Origin: Rhodococcus sp. OK302 | GTDB lineage: Bacteria; Actinomycetota; Actinomycetes; Mycobacteriales; Mycobacteriaceae | DNA length: 64,000 nucleotides | Direction: 5' to 3' | Assembly: GCF_002245895.1 (NCBI RefSeq) | Contig: NZ_NPJZ01000002.1 | Span: forward strand, 710,596-774,595 | In this document: positions 24,742 to 33,905 of the stretch, piece by piece | Layout of the letters: every line of letters starts with the position of its first letter | Position numbering within the stretch: the stretch's first letter is position 1 | Position numbers and translations under genes: made by a program | Notes under the pieces: generated by a model | Told to the model about the DNA's origin: nothing | What the model saw: only the letters and a program-made list of their open reading frames with translations | Database searches by the model: none

Positions 24742-25578
24742 CTATTTCAGCAACGCGCCGGCATCGACGGGTAGTGCGACGCCGGTGATGTACCTAGCGT
24801 CGTCGGAGGCCAGAAACAGGACTGCTTTACTGACGTCTTCTGGTTCGATCCAGGGCACTGGCAGTGCGTGGGCGGCCTGGAACGCACTGCGGACGTCGTC
24901 GATTGTCGGTTCTTCGAGGTCTGGCCGAAACAGTGAGAATGTCACAGGATTCATGATCATCGAGGTGCGCACAGAGGTGGGAAGGACTGCATTGACACGC
25001 ACCGACTGTGATGCGTACTCGAGTGCAAGTGTGCGGGTCAGTCCGATCAATCCATGTTTGGCGGCACTGTAGTGCGCCATGTTCGGGATCCCGCGTAGCC
25101 CGCCGACCGAACTTGTGAGCACGATCGAACCTCCGCTACCGCCGGCGGTGATGTGGGGCATGGCCCCAGCGCAGGTATTCCAGGCGCCGGTCAAGTTGGT
25201 ATCTACGACGTTGCTCCAGGCTGCGTCGGAGAGACCTTTCTCGATGCTTCCGTATCCGGAGATGCCTGCGTTCGCGACGACGATATCGAGTCGGCCCAGT
25301 TCAGATACTGCTGTATCGATTGCGGACCTGATCTCGACGGAATCTCTCACGTCGGCGACGACAGAGACAATTCGTCGGCCAAGTGATCGAACTATGCGTT
25401 CGGTCTCGTCCAGATCCGATTCGGTTGCCATCGGATAGGTTACGGTCTCGATTTGACGGGCTATGTCCACGGCGATTACATCTGCCCCGGCCTGCGCCAA
25501 ATAGACTGCGTGGCTTCGTCCTTGACCTCGTGCGGCACCTGTTACCAGCGCTACGCGGCCTTCGAGTTCCCCGCTCAC
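24742..25578 (-). CDS. Mycofactocin-type SDR oxidoreductase
   Basis: A 278-residue short-chain dehydrogenase. The glycine motif is TGAARGQG, the active site SSV...YSAAK, with NAGISG between. The diagnostic feature is the insertion after the second strand, VDIARQIETVTYPMATESDL then DETERIV and GRRIVSVVADVRD, which marks the mycofactocin-coupled SDR subfamily (TIGR03971) whose NAD cofactor is held tightly and recycled by mycofactocin. It would oxidise an alcohol or carbonyl intermediate. It is the last gene of the P450 operon and overlaps the upstream aldehyde dehydrogenase by four bases. No mycofactocin synthesis genes lie in the window. Confidence 0.9.
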   Translation of the reverse strand: MSGELEGRVALVTGAARGQGRSHAVYLAQAGADVIAVDIARQIETVTYPMATESDLDETERIVRSLGRRIVSVVADVRDSVEIRSAIDTAVSELGRLDIVVANAGISGYGSIEKGLSDAAWSNVVDTNLTGAWNTCAGAMPHITAGGSGGSIVLTSSVGGLRGIPNMAHYSAAKHGLIGLTRTLALEYASQSVRVNAVLPTSVRTSMIMNPVTFSLFRPDLEEPTIDDVRSAFQAAHALPVPWIEPEDVSKAVLFLASDDARYITGVALPVDAGALLK

Positions 25579-27023
25579 AAATACGACCCTACGACTTTGG
25601 TCTGTTGGTATTCAGCGAGAGCCTCTGGCCCACCCTCGTGGCCGAATCCGGACTGTTTCCAACCTCCGAACGGTGTATGGAAGTCGGTGATATGGGCGTT
25701 GATATTGACGGTTCCTGCACGAATGCGCATGGCCATGTTCTCGGCACGTTCGATGTCCGGTGTGAAGACCGCGGAGCCGAGACCGTAGATGGTGTTGTTC
25801 GCGATCTCGATTGCCTGTGCGTCGGAGTCGTAGGGGATCACCGACAGCACGGGGCCGAAGAGTTCGTCGTGTGCGACGGACTGATCCGCGGAAACATCCG
25901 CAATAACTGTGGGCTGTACGTACCAACCTTTCTCCAAGTCAGCTGGTCGACCGCCGCCAGTTGCGATAGTCGATCCGTCCGAGACAGCACCGTCGATGGC
26001 ACCGAGCACTCGGTCGCGTTGACGTTGTGCGACAAGGGGACCGATCATCGACGACTCGTCGAACGGATCACCCACAATTTGTTGCGCCATCGCCGCCGCG
26101 ACGGCTTCCACGATTTCGCTTTCGCGGTGGCGAGGAACAAGCAAGCGGGAGTTGGATACACAGATCTGGCCGTTGTTCTGGCACACGCCGAAGATGATGT
26201 CCGGCAACACGGAATTGATGTCGATGTCGTCGAGCAGTATGGCTGCGGACTTACCTCCCAATTCCAAACTGAGCCGCTTGAGGTCCTGGGCGGCGTCGAC
26301 CATGATCGTGCGACCGGCGGCGGTACTGCCGGTGAACGCAATTTTGTCTACGTCACGATGCCGGACTAGGTGTCGGCCGGCCTCGCGTCCTCCCGGAACG
26401 ATATTGACGACGCCGGGTGGAAATCCGGCGGCGTCGAGTGCTTCCGCCAGCAGGTATGCAGATAATGGTGACTCGGGAGCCGGTTTGAGAACAACGGTAC
26501 AACCGGCCAAGAGTGCAGGAGCGAGCTTGTACATCGCCAAGAAGATAGGACCGTTCCATGGAACGATTGCTCCGACTACCCCGACAGGTTGTTTGTGCAG
26601 TGCCCATTCGCCGGCCACTCCGCTGCGGGACGTCTTCAGTTGCACCGATTCTGCGAGGTCCGCGTAGTACTCGAGCATCATGATGGGGCCAGGTGCTTGG
26701 CCTGCCTTGGAATACGAGATCACCGATCCCATCTCGGCTGTGATGGTGTGCGCGAAATCCTCGACTCTGTCGGTCATGGCCTTGGCCAGGTCGCGCATTT
26801 TCTCAGCTCGGTCAATCAGACTGAGCCATGGCCAGTCCGAATGATCGAACGCGGTCCGCGCGGCCGCTACCGCAGCGTCGATATCGGCTGGACCGGCATC
26901 GGGCACCGAACCGATCACCTGCTCGGTTGCCGGTGAAATCACATCGATCTTGCTCGACGTCGATGGTTGTGACCACCGCCCGCCGATGTAGAAGTGTTCG
27001 CGGACATGACTAGGTTCGGACAT
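25575..27023 (-). CDS. Aldehyde dehydrogenase
   Basis: A complete 482-residue aldehyde dehydrogenase. The catalytic cysteine is in NNGQICVSNSRL, the base glutamate in SLELGGKSAAIL, and the cofactor segment reads VPWNGPIFLA. The final FGGWKQSGFGHEGG stretch is the family tail. It lies between a second aldehyde dehydrogenase upstream and the mycofactocin-type SDR downstream, on one probable transcript starting with the P450. It would turn an aldehyde derived from the hydroxylated substrate into an acid for CoA activation. Confidence 0.94.
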   Translation of the reverse strand: MSEPSHVREHFYIGGRWSQPSTSSKIDVISPATEQVIGSVPDAGPADIDAAVAAARTAFDHSDWPWLSLIDRAEKMRDLAKAMTDRVEDFAHTITAEMGSVISYSKAGQAPGPIMMLEYYADLAESVQLKTSRSGVAGEWALHKQPVGVVGAIVPWNGPIFLAMYKLAPALLAGCTVVLKPAPESPLSAYLLAEALDAAGFPPGVVNIVPGGREAGRHLVRHRDVDKIAFTGSTAAGRTIMVDAAQDLKRLSLELGGKSAAILLDDIDINSVLPDIIFGVCQNNGQICVSNSRLLVPRHRESEIVEAVAAAMAQQIVGDPFDESSMIGPLVAQRQRDRVLGAIDGAVSDGSTIATGGGRPADLEKGWYVQPTVIADVSADQSVAHDELFGPVLSVIPYDSDAQAIEIANNTIYGLGSAVFTPDIERAENMAMRIRAGTVNINAHITDFHTPFGGWKQSGFGHEGGPEALAEYQQTKVVGSYL

Positions 27024-27074
27024 GGGTATCCCACGCTCTCTCGGGCGGTAGTGGTTCGGCGTTCGAGGGAAGTC

Positions 27075-28538
27075 TCAGCCGACTCGGAACGCGATGGCCT
27101 GGGGTTGTCCGAACTCGAGGAGTCCGGCGAGCCCGTGCTCAGCGCCGATCCCGGATGCGCCGTAACCGGTGATCGGAGCGTCGGCGTCGAGGGCAGTTCC
27201 ACCGCCGTTGATTCGAACCGACCCGGTCTTCATACGTCGGGCGATCTCCCATGCCTTGCCGGTGTCGGCACTGACAACCCCACCAGACAGACCGAAACGT
27301 GAGTCGTTGGCGATTGAGACCGCCTCGTCGTCAGTGTCGAAGGCAAGGACTACCGCGACTGGACCGAATATTTCTTCTTGTGCCACACGTGCTTTCGGTG
27401 TCACGCCGTGGATGACAGTGGGGGAGAAGAAGAAACCGTCTCTGTCGATCGGGCGCCCTCCGGTGACGACTTTTCCGCCCTCGTTTTCGCCGATCGCCAC
27501 ATACTCGGCTACCCGCTGTTGTTGCTCGCGGGAGATCAACGGCCCCATCGTAGTTTCAGGGTCAAGGGGATCGCCGATGACCGCATTTTCGGCGCGCGCG
27601 GCGAGGCCGTCGAGGAACTCGTCCACCAGTGAACGGTGTACGACATGTCGGGTCAAGAGCACGCATCCCTGGCCGGAGTGCAGCGTGAAACTGTTGTATG
27701 CGATATCTACAGCTTGTCGGACCGGTGCGTCCTCTCGGACGATCAGAGCAGACTTTCCACCCAGTTCGAGCACTACAGGTTTGAGTGACCGCGCCGCCAG
27801 AGCCATGATGTGACTGCCGGTGCGATCGGATCCGGTGAAACTGATCATGTCGACACGTGGGTCTGCAACAAGACTTTCGCCCACGTCCCCGCCACCGGTG
27901 ACGATATTGATCACTCCGGGTGGAAGGCCGGCCTCGGCGGCCGCTACACCGAGAACCAGACCTTCCAGCGGGGTGAGTGGCGATGGTTTCAGCACCACGG
28001 TGTTGCCCATTGCAAGCGCGGGACCGAGCTTGCACAGGTTCAGGTACAACGGAAAGTTGAACGGCGTAATGAGTCCGACAACCCCGCGCGGCTGATAAAC
28101 TAATGCTGTTCCGCCCATCACCGAACCCGCACCCATTCGAAGCGGGGTTGCCGAATCGAGCTGACTCCCGGCCAAATCGATCGCATGTCGAAAACGACCG
28201 AACCCGATACCGAAATGGGTGCCCGCTACGAGGGTGGGTAGCGCCCCGGACTCGGCGGTGATCGTCGACGCGAGTTCCGAGCGGTGGCTGTCGAGAACGT
28301 CGACGAACCGATGAAGCAGGACCGATCTCTCTCGCAAGGACATTCTCGACCACGGACCGTCGTCGTACGCGCGTCGGGCTGCATCCACCGCAGCGTCGAG
28401 ATCTGCGGCACCACCCTCGGGTACGGTACCGATCGTCGTTCCAGTCGCCGGGTTCGTCACCGCGGTGGTCCGTTGGTCGTGGGTGGTGACCCATTTTCCG
28501 TCGATGAAGAGCCGGTCATAGGTGGTCGATGCGAACAT
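27075..28538 (-). CDS. Aldehyde dehydrogenase
   Basis: A second complete aldehyde dehydrogenase, 487 residues, only moderately similar to its neighbour. The catalytic cysteine is in HSGQGCVLLTRHV and the glutamate in VLELGGKSALIV; TPFNFPLYLN is the cofactor-binding loop. AAGGA precedes the ATG at 28538. It is second in the minus-strand operon P450, ALDH, ALDH, SDR. Two aldehyde dehydrogenases in one operon suggest two aldehyde intermediates or a divided substrate range. Confidence 0.94.
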   Translation of the reverse strand: MFASTTYDRLFIDGKWVTTHDQRTTAVTNPATGTTIGTVPEGGAADLDAAVDAARRAYDDGPWSRMSLRERSVLLHRFVDVLDSHRSELASTITAESGALPTLVAGTHFGIGFGRFRHAIDLAGSQLDSATPLRMGAGSVMGGTALVYQPRGVVGLITPFNFPLYLNLCKLGPALAMGNTVVLKPSPLTPLEGLVLGVAAAEAGLPPGVINIVTGGGDVGESLVADPRVDMISFTGSDRTGSHIMALAARSLKPVVLELGGKSALIVREDAPVRQAVDIAYNSFTLHSGQGCVLLTRHVVHRSLVDEFLDGLAARAENAVIGDPLDPETTMGPLISREQQQRVAEYVAIGENEGGKVVTGGRPIDRDGFFFSPTVIHGVTPKARVAQEEIFGPVAVVLAFDTDDEAVSIANDSRFGLSGGVVSADTGKAWEIARRMKTGSVRINGGGTALDADAPITGYGASGIGAEHGLAGLLEFGQPQAIAFRVG

Positions 28539-28582
28539 GGGTTCCTTGCCTGTCGAGATCGGGACGTGGCGGATCGGTGTGG

Positions 28583-29770
28583 TCAGTCCCAGACGAGTGG
28601 GAGTGTGTCGAGCCCGTTGACCTGGTTCATGTGACGCTGCAGTGTGTGTCCCTCTGCCAGACGGTAATTCGGAATTCTGGCATGGAATTCTTCGAGGACG
28701 ATCTTGAGTTCGAGTCGCGCAAGGTGGGATCCGACGCAGCGATGCGGTCCGATGCCGAATGTCAGGTGACGATTGGAATCACGTGTGAAGTCGATGACAT
28801 CCGGATTTTCGAACTGATTCGGATCACGGTTTGCTGCAATCGAATTGATGAGAACCCTTTCGTCCGCGCTTACCGGGCATCCTCCGATCTCGGTGTTCTC
28901 GGAGACCGCGCGCCCGATCATGATGACGGGTTCGAAGCGGAGGAACTCTTCGACTGCAGCCGGAATGATTGTGGGATCGTCGAGGATCTGCCGGCGTAGG
29001 TCCGGTCGCTGCGCGAGATGCGCGAACATGAATGACATTGCCGACGTGACGGTGTCGAGGCCGCCGAGGAAAAGCAGGAACGCCATGTGGATGAGATCGT
29101 CCTCCGAGATGGGCTCCCCGTCGACCTGTCCCTTGACCAATGCGGTGGCGATGTCGTCCTTTGGATGCAATTTGCGTTCGTCGAGGATGTCCTTGAGGTA
29201 GTTCATGGCTTGTTCCGACGCTTCGCCGGCCGAGATGGCGCCTTCGCCTTTGTGTGCCTGGTGGTTGATCAAGGTCGCCCAGGTATGGAATTTCTCGGCA
29301 TCCTCGACCGGCAGTCCCATCATCTCGGTGAAGATCGTCGTCGGAAGTGGTGCGGCGAGATCGGCAACCAGATCGCAGCTCTTCTGCTCCTGGAACCGAG
29401 TGATCAGCATGTCGCAGAGCTTCCGGATTTGCGGTTCGAGAGCGCTAATATTTCTCGGGGAGAACGCATTCGAAATGAGAGTGCGGTATTTCACGTGCTC
29501 CGGGGGGTCGTACTCGAGGGGAGGGAGGGGGCGAGTCTTCGGCCCCGCGGGGATTCGGGCGCCCTTCGCGCTCGTGAATACTTGATGGTTTTGGAGGATG
29601 CGACGCGATTCTTCGTATTCGGAGACTACCCAGAAGCCGCCCTGGGCGTCGCTGTGCGCGACGGGGCATCGTGCTTGCATCTCTTTCGAGACCTCGATGG
29701 GGTCGGCGCCGAGTCGTGGGTCGTGGTGGTCGAAGTTCTGCACGAAGTGTTCGATCAGTTCGTTGTCCAT
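28583..29770 (-). CDS. Cytochrome P450
   Basis: A 395-residue soluble P450. The heme loop FGIGPHRCVG places the ligand cysteine near residue 345, EEFLRF carries the ExxR motif, and the I helix reads GGLDTVTSA, so the usual acid-alcohol pair is altered (D-T after GGL). ATG 29770 with AAGGAG upstream defines the start; longer in-frame extensions lack family similarity. It heads the minus-strand operon. The [3Fe-4S] ferredoxin at 40218 is the likely electron carrier; no ferredoxin reductase gene accompanies it. A direct-repeat site lies about 120 bp upstream. Confidence 0.95.
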   Translation of the reverse strand: MDNELIEHFVQNFDHHDPRLGADPIEVSKEMQARCPVAHSDAQGGFWVVSEYEESRRILQNHQVFTSAKGARIPAGPKTRPLPPLEYDPPEHVKYRTLISNAFSPRNISALEPQIRKLCDMLITRFQEQKSCDLVADLAAPLPTTIFTEMMGLPVEDAEKFHTWATLINHQAHKGEGAISAGEASEQAMNYLKDILDERKLHPKDDIATALVKGQVDGEPISEDDLIHMAFLLFLGGLDTVTSAMSFMFAHLAQRPDLRRQILDDPTIIPAAVEEFLRFEPVIMIGRAVSENTEIGGCPVSADERVLINSIAANRDPNQFENPDVIDFTRDSNRHLTFGIGPHRCVGSHLARLELKIVLEEFHARIPNYRLAEGHTLQRHMNQVNGLDTLPLVWD

Positions 29771-29890
29771 CCGGGCTCCTTGTTTCGGGGTGGCTGACTT
29801 ACGGCGGGCGGAATGATCGAGGCACCAGGACCTGCCGCTTCTTGAGGCGCGATTGTCGCGGTGCCGTCTGAAAGCAGTCTCACGCGTGAC

Positions 29891-29908
29891 CGTTATCACA
29901 TCCGTTAC
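29891..29908 (-). promoter_or_regulatory. Direct-repeat site A (DTAAYG-N6-DTAAYG)
   Basis: On the minus strand GTAACG and ATAACG repeat with 12-bp period, about 120 bp upstream of the P450 start. It is one of five such sites in module 3. The likely user is the ATPase/BTAD regulator encoded at 33906. The rest of the 450-bp gap (29771-30224) holds site B and no gene. Confidence 0.55.
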
Positions 29909-30092
29909 ATCCGGCAATTCGGCTTGCTGGAGTTCGCGGACAGGCCCACCTCGGGGCGCCTGGCGGTACGGCCCCAGGGTGCACTCGATTTGATTGCGAA
30001 TGAAAACCGCTGCGTCTATTGATTTTTCATCGCCCTCATTGTCGGAACGATTCCGGACCCGCGATCCGCGTCCGGCCGGGGCGTTAAACGGA

Positions 30093-30110
30093 TTAACGTC
30101 GCCCGTAACG
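30093..30110 (+). promoter_or_regulatory. Direct-repeat site B (DTAAYG-N6-DTAAYG)
   Basis: TTAACGTCGCCCGTAACG contains two direct half-sites with 12-bp period, about 115 bp upstream of the ABC ATPase start. An additional inverted CGTTAA lies at 30082-30087. Confidence 0.55.
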
Positions 30111-30224
30111 CGGATCTCCGTACATTTTCGCCCCAGTGCGACCGAAGACGTGTTCCGCGTCACAGCAGAGTCGGTCGTCTTTCATTCCGTCAGGCGACAA
30201 GCCCATAGCTGTGGGGAGTATTCA

Positions 30225-31082
30225 GTGGCTGCATTGGACGAATTGGACCGGGCGGGTCGCCCAGATGTCCTTGACAGTGCCCGGGGCAGAAGCAAGATCC
30301 GGGCCGTTGGTCTCGAACGTACATTTGATACCCCGGGCGGGCTGATGACTGCGCTCGGCCCGCTGGACCTCGAGGTGCGGGACGGAGAGTTCCTGTGCAT
30401 CGTGGGTCCATCAGGTTGTGGAAAGTCGACGTTCCTGCGCATTGCCGCGGGGTTGATGGATCCGACAGCCGGCGAATTGACGATCGAACGCGACGGTACC
30501 GGGCCCCTTTCCGCGATGGTGTTCCAGGATTACAGTATTTTTCCCTGGAAAACCGTCGAACAAAATGTTCGTTTCGGTCTGGATGTGGGCCGTCACCGCA
30601 GTTCGGATTCCGATGATCGGATCGACTACTGGCTCTCCAGGCTCGGTCTCGATCAATTTCGCAAGAGTTATCCCAGTGAGCTGTCCGGCGGTATGCGACA
30701 ACGAGTCTCGATTGCCAGAGCCCTGGTGGTAGATCCGGAAATATTGCTGATGGATGAGCCCTTCGCGGCGCTCGACGCTCAGCTTCGCATGATCATGCAG
30801 GACGAATTGTTGGCGTTGTGGCAGGAGCATCGACGCACAGTCGTCTTCATCACGCACAATCTCGATGAAGCTGTTTTGCTCGGCGACCGAGTATTGGTCA
30901 TGAGTCAACGACCGGGCCGAGTGGTAGGCGAGTTCACCGTTCCTTTCCCACGGCCTCGAACCGCCGAGATCCGCGGCAGTGGTGAGTTCGCTGCTCTGGA
31001 ACAAGAAATCTGGGCAAACCTGCGGCAGGAAGCCTACAGCGACAGCGTGGCTGCCAGCCCTGGAACAGGGGAGACCCGATGA
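30225..31082 (+). CDS. ABC transporter ATPase, SsuB/TauB-like
   Basis: A 285-residue nucleotide-binding subunit of the nitrate/sulfonate/taurine importer family. Walker A is GPSGCGKST, the Q loop VFQDYSIFPWKT, the signature LSGGMRQR, Walker B ILLMDEPFAALD and the switch histidine is in FITHNLDEA. The frame is open far upstream, but GTG 30225 has GGGGAG six bases before it and begins where the family starts. Its stop overlaps the permease start (ATGA, 31079-31082). It powers import of the substrate bound by the lipoprotein encoded at 32076. Confidence 0.93.
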   Translation: MAALDELDRAGRPDVLDSARGRSKIRAVGLERTFDTPGGLMTALGPLDLEVRDGEFLCIVGPSGCGKSTFLRIAAGLMDPTAGELTIERDGTGPLSAMVFQDYSIFPWKTVEQNVRFGLDVGRHRSSDSDDRIDYWLSRLGLDQFRKSYPSELSGGMRQRVSIARALVVDPEILLMDEPFAALDAQLRMIMQDELLALWQEHRRTVVFITHNLDEAVLLGDRVLVMSQRPGRVVGEFTVPFPRPRTAEIRGSGEFAALEQEIWANLRQEAYSDSVAASPGTGETR

Positions 31083-31981
31083 CTACGATCGATGAGAAGT
31101 CTGCGCGGCCGGGACCGTCGCCAGGAGCAGCCTCGGTAGGGGAATCGTCCAGTACGGTGACATTCCGGCCAAGGTATTCCGCCGCTGATCGGGTGCGAAA
31201 GAACCGGCGGGGCAAGATCATCGACAACTCACTGCGTTTCGGTGTTCCGATGGCGATCGTTCTCCTGTGGCAGATCGGCGCGATTCTCGATGCCTACGAT
31301 CGGCGATTCTTTCCGGCACCCGTCGATGTTGTGCGGTCATTGAAGAAAGCAGTGAGTTCCGGCGTACTGCAGGACGCCTTCCTGGTCAGTGCCTACCGAT
31401 TGATTGTGGGTTTTGTCGTCGGCGCACTCGTCGGATTGCTCATGGGATTCTTGCTGGGGCGTATTCCTCGACTCAATATTGCACTGGATCCCATCATCAG
31501 TGCCCTGTACACAGTGCCGAAACTAGCTGTGCTTCCGATCCTCTTGCTGATGTTCGGACTCTCAGACCTTCCTATTCTGATGCTGATTGCGGCCAGTGTC
31601 TTTTTCATCGTGGTTATCAGTACAACCGCCTCGGTGGTATCGGTGCAGAAGAACTACCTCGAACCAGCGCAATGTTTCGGCGCCACCGAGTTTCAAACAC
31701 TTCGACACGTCATATTGCCGGCGTCCCTGCCTGCGGTATTCGTGTCACTTCGACTGGCTGCGGGCAACGCGGTTCTAGTGCTCATCGGTATCGAGTTCGT
31801 GCAGGGCAGTAAGGGCCTCGGCTACCTGATCTGGAATTCCTGGCAGCTCTTCGACGTGGGCAGAATGTACGTCGGTGTGGTGCTGGTCGCTATCTTCGGT
31901 GTCCTCTTCCAAATGTCGATCACCGGCATCGGCAAGATGCTCACCCCCTGGACTCGTCGTGGTGGTTCCGGTGGCCATTGA
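31079..31981 (+). CDS. ABC transporter permease, SsuC/TauC-like
   Basis: A 300-residue inner-membrane permease with about six membrane segments after a basic N-terminal tail of some 45 residues. YTVPKLAVLPILLLMFGLSD is the conserved family region, and the EAA-like coupling loop reads AAQCFGATEFQTLRHVILP-like (ATEFQTLRHVILPASLPAVF). It is translationally coupled to the ATPase gene. Together with the lipoprotein it forms an importer for an anionic or hydrophobic small molecule, presumably the growth substrate of module 3. Confidence 0.92.
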   Translation: MTTIDEKSARPGPSPGAASVGESSSTVTFRPRYSAADRVRKNRRGKIIDNSLRFGVPMAIVLLWQIGAILDAYDRRFFPAPVDVVRSLKKAVSSGVLQDAFLVSAYRLIVGFVVGALVGLLMGFLLGRIPRLNIALDPIISALYTVPKLAVLPILLLMFGLSDLPILMLIAASVFFIVVISTTASVVSVQKNYLEPAQCFGATEFQTLRHVILPASLPAVFVSLRLAAGNAVLVLIGIEFVQGSKGLGYLIWNSWQLFDVGRMYVGVVLVAIFGVLFQMSITGIGKMLTPWTRRGGSGGH

Positions 31982-32075
31982 CACGAGCTGCCTTGATCTT
32001 TCGAAGGCTGGAATTTCTCTGTAACGCAATGGAATTCAATCATCATGCACTGACGATCACGATGGAGGAACAAAC

Positions 32076-33218
32076 ATGCTAGACACTGACACGTCGCAAA
32101 TCGACCATCCGCGAACAGGATTGCGGAACCCAAGGTCAGGTGCGCGACTACTGAAATTGGGCGTTGCCGCGACAGCCCTAGCGCTGGTACTTTCCGGATG
32201 CGGCGGCACAGGGGATCCCAGTGCACAGACGGCCCAGCCGACACCGGAAGCATTTGCGGTCACGGGCGATCCGCTGGCACCGAACCCGCTGCCGGAGAAA
32301 ACAACCATCGTGGTGGGCGTCGGCAAGCAATTGGAGGTCTACGCCCAGTACATGATGGCGCTCGCTGAAGGTGAGTTCGCCAAGGAAAACCTTGTCGTGG
32401 AAACCCAGGACGTACTGGAATCGGACAAGCTTGCGCTGCTGTCGCAGGGCCGGATGGACCTCGGATACAACGCGATGACAGCTGGATTGCTCAATCTGAT
32501 GGCAACCGGTGCAGGGATCAAGGTGGCGTTCCCCGGTGCCGCCTATGCACCCGTGTCCAAGCAGGGGTACTGGTTCAACAAGGACGCATTCGGTGCAGAT
32601 GGTCCGCAGGCGTCCGAATTGAAGGGCAAAACTATTCTGACTCCGTCAGGGAACGCGAGCATCTCCGCGTATTACCTTTGGCAATGGGCCCACAAGAACG
32701 ACCCGTCTCTGCAGTTGTCCGACCTCAAGTTTCAGGTCATGAAGCCTAACGAGATCGCGTTGGCCATGAGTAACGGTGCAGCTGATGTCGCCCAGGTGAC
32801 GTCGCCCGGTTCGGCAATGTTGGACAAGGATCCTTGCTGTGTATTCGTCGATACCGATTTCCCGAGCTATACCTTGGTCGGTTGGGTCGGAAGTGAAAAG
32901 TTCCTGAACGAAAAGCCGGATGTTGCGATGGCCTTCTTCCGGGCTATTGCGCGAACGCAGCGGAGCTACCTGCAGGGCGACTATCACGCGAATCCCGATG
33001 TGGCGGCAAAACTGGCCGATCAAATGGGAATTACGACTGACCGAATCAAAGAACTGCCCAATCTCTTGTTCGATTCGAACTTCGGCCTCGGTGAAAAGAA
33101 CTTGGAAGCACAGGCGTACTGGCGGGAGTTGGGACTGCTCACCTACCCGACGGATATGACAGCGGATCAGGTGTACGACACCCGATATGTGGATGTTCTC
33201 GGAGGGTCGACGAGCTGA
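32076..33218 (+). CDS. ABC transporter substrate-binding lipoprotein, SsuA/NMT1-like
   Basis: A 380-residue binding protein. The signal region LLKLGVAATALALVLSGC ends in a lipobox with the acylated cysteine at residue 42, followed by a Gly/Thr/Pro-rich linker. The mature domain contains the NMT1/SsuA-type pattern with ALAEGEFAKENLVVE, where the ligand-binding lobe begins, and AMSNGAADVAQVTSPGSAML. GGAGG precedes the ATG. It gives specificity to the importer encoded just upstream. The ligand cannot be deduced; the family covers sulfonates, nitrate, thiamine precursors and aromatic acids. Confidence 0.92.
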   Translation: MLDTDTSQIDHPRTGLRNPRSGARLLKLGVAATALALVLSGCGGTGDPSAQTAQPTPEAFAVTGDPLAPNPLPEKTTIVVGVGKQLEVYAQYMMALAEGEFAKENLVVETQDVLESDKLALLSQGRMDLGYNAMTAGLLNLMATGAGIKVAFPGAAYAPVSKQGYWFNKDAFGADGPQASELKGKTILTPSGNASISAYYLWQWAHKNDPSLQLSDLKFQVMKPNEIALAMSNGAADVAQVTSPGSAMLDKDPCCVFVDTDFPSYTLVGWVGSEKFLNEKPDVAMAFFRAIARTQRSYLQGDYHANPDVAAKLADQMGITTDRIKELPNLLFDSNFGLGEKNLEAQAYWRELGLLTYPTDMTADQVYDTRYVDVLGGSTS

Positions 33219-33260
33219 CGTTCGCCCGCATGAGTAATTCGTCTGACAGAAGGAGTTTCG

Positions 33261-33758
33261 ATGATTGACACCCCGCCACCTACCGTTGATTCTGAATCAC
33301 TTCGTCGTACGTACGGCTGCTTCCCCAGTGGCGTCGTGGCGTTGTGTGCGCACGATGGTCGGAATCCGATTGGTATGGCCGCGAGTTCATTTACGTCGGT
33401 GTCACTTGATCCGCCACTGGTCTCGGTTTGTGTTCAGGACACGTCCACCACCTGGCCACGACTGCGGGCTAGCAGGAGGATAGGAATCAGCGTTCTTGCC
33501 GAGGGGCATGACGACGTGTGCATGTCTCTCTCTCGCAAGGATGGAGATCGTTTCTCGGGGGTGGAGTGGGGCGCAGCGGCTGAGGGTTCCGTCTTCGTGC
33601 ACGGTTCGACGGTGTGGCTCGACTGCGTTGTCGACAAAGAAGTCGAGGGTGGAGACCACACGATCGTCCTGTTCCGAATACTTGGAGTACAGGCGGACAC
33701 CACTGTAGAACCTCTGGTGTTCCACGGAAGCCGGTTCCGGCTTCTGACCGGCGCGTGA
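33261..33758 (+). CDS. Flavin reductase (HpaC/DIM6 family)
   Basis: A 165-residue flavin reductase-like protein. The segment FPSGVVALCAHDG near the start, GMAASSFTSVSLDPPLVSVC with the flavin phosphate-binding serines, and DHTIVLFRI near the end are family markers. Such enzymes reduce FMN or FAD with NAD(P)H and hand it to a two-component monooxygenase. The best partner in the window is the acyl-CoA-dehydrogenase-fold monooxygenase encoded at 43180. It ends the importer operon; AAGGAG precedes the ATG. Confidence 0.9.
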   Translation: MIDTPPPTVDSESLRRTYGCFPSGVVALCAHDGRNPIGMAASSFTSVSLDPPLVSVCVQDTSTTWPRLRASRRIGISVLAEGHDDVCMSLSRKDGDRFSGVEWGAAAEGSVFVHGSTVWLDCVVDKEVEGGDHTIVLFRILGVQADTTVEPLVFHGSRFRLLTGA

Positions 33759-33905
33759 CGTGATCGGCAACTCCACAGATAGCCGATTGCGCACGATGCC
33801 GGGGTCCTCGGGGGTGCAGAAATTGTTGGAAGCGGAACGCATTGAGTCCGAGGGCGTTTGGTTTGTTACTTTGCCGTATGTTTAACTTCATGTTAGGTAT
33901 GTAAA

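Noticed and set aside
25383..26369. 328-codon plus-strand frame opposite the SDR and aldehyde dehydrogenase
   Set aside because: Crosses two well-supported minus-strand genes and encodes no recognisable domain.
27562..28494. 310-codon minus-strand frame in the aldehyde dehydrogenase region
   Set aside because: Out-of-frame shadow with an arginine-rich composition; the dehydrogenase frame has all catalytic motifs.
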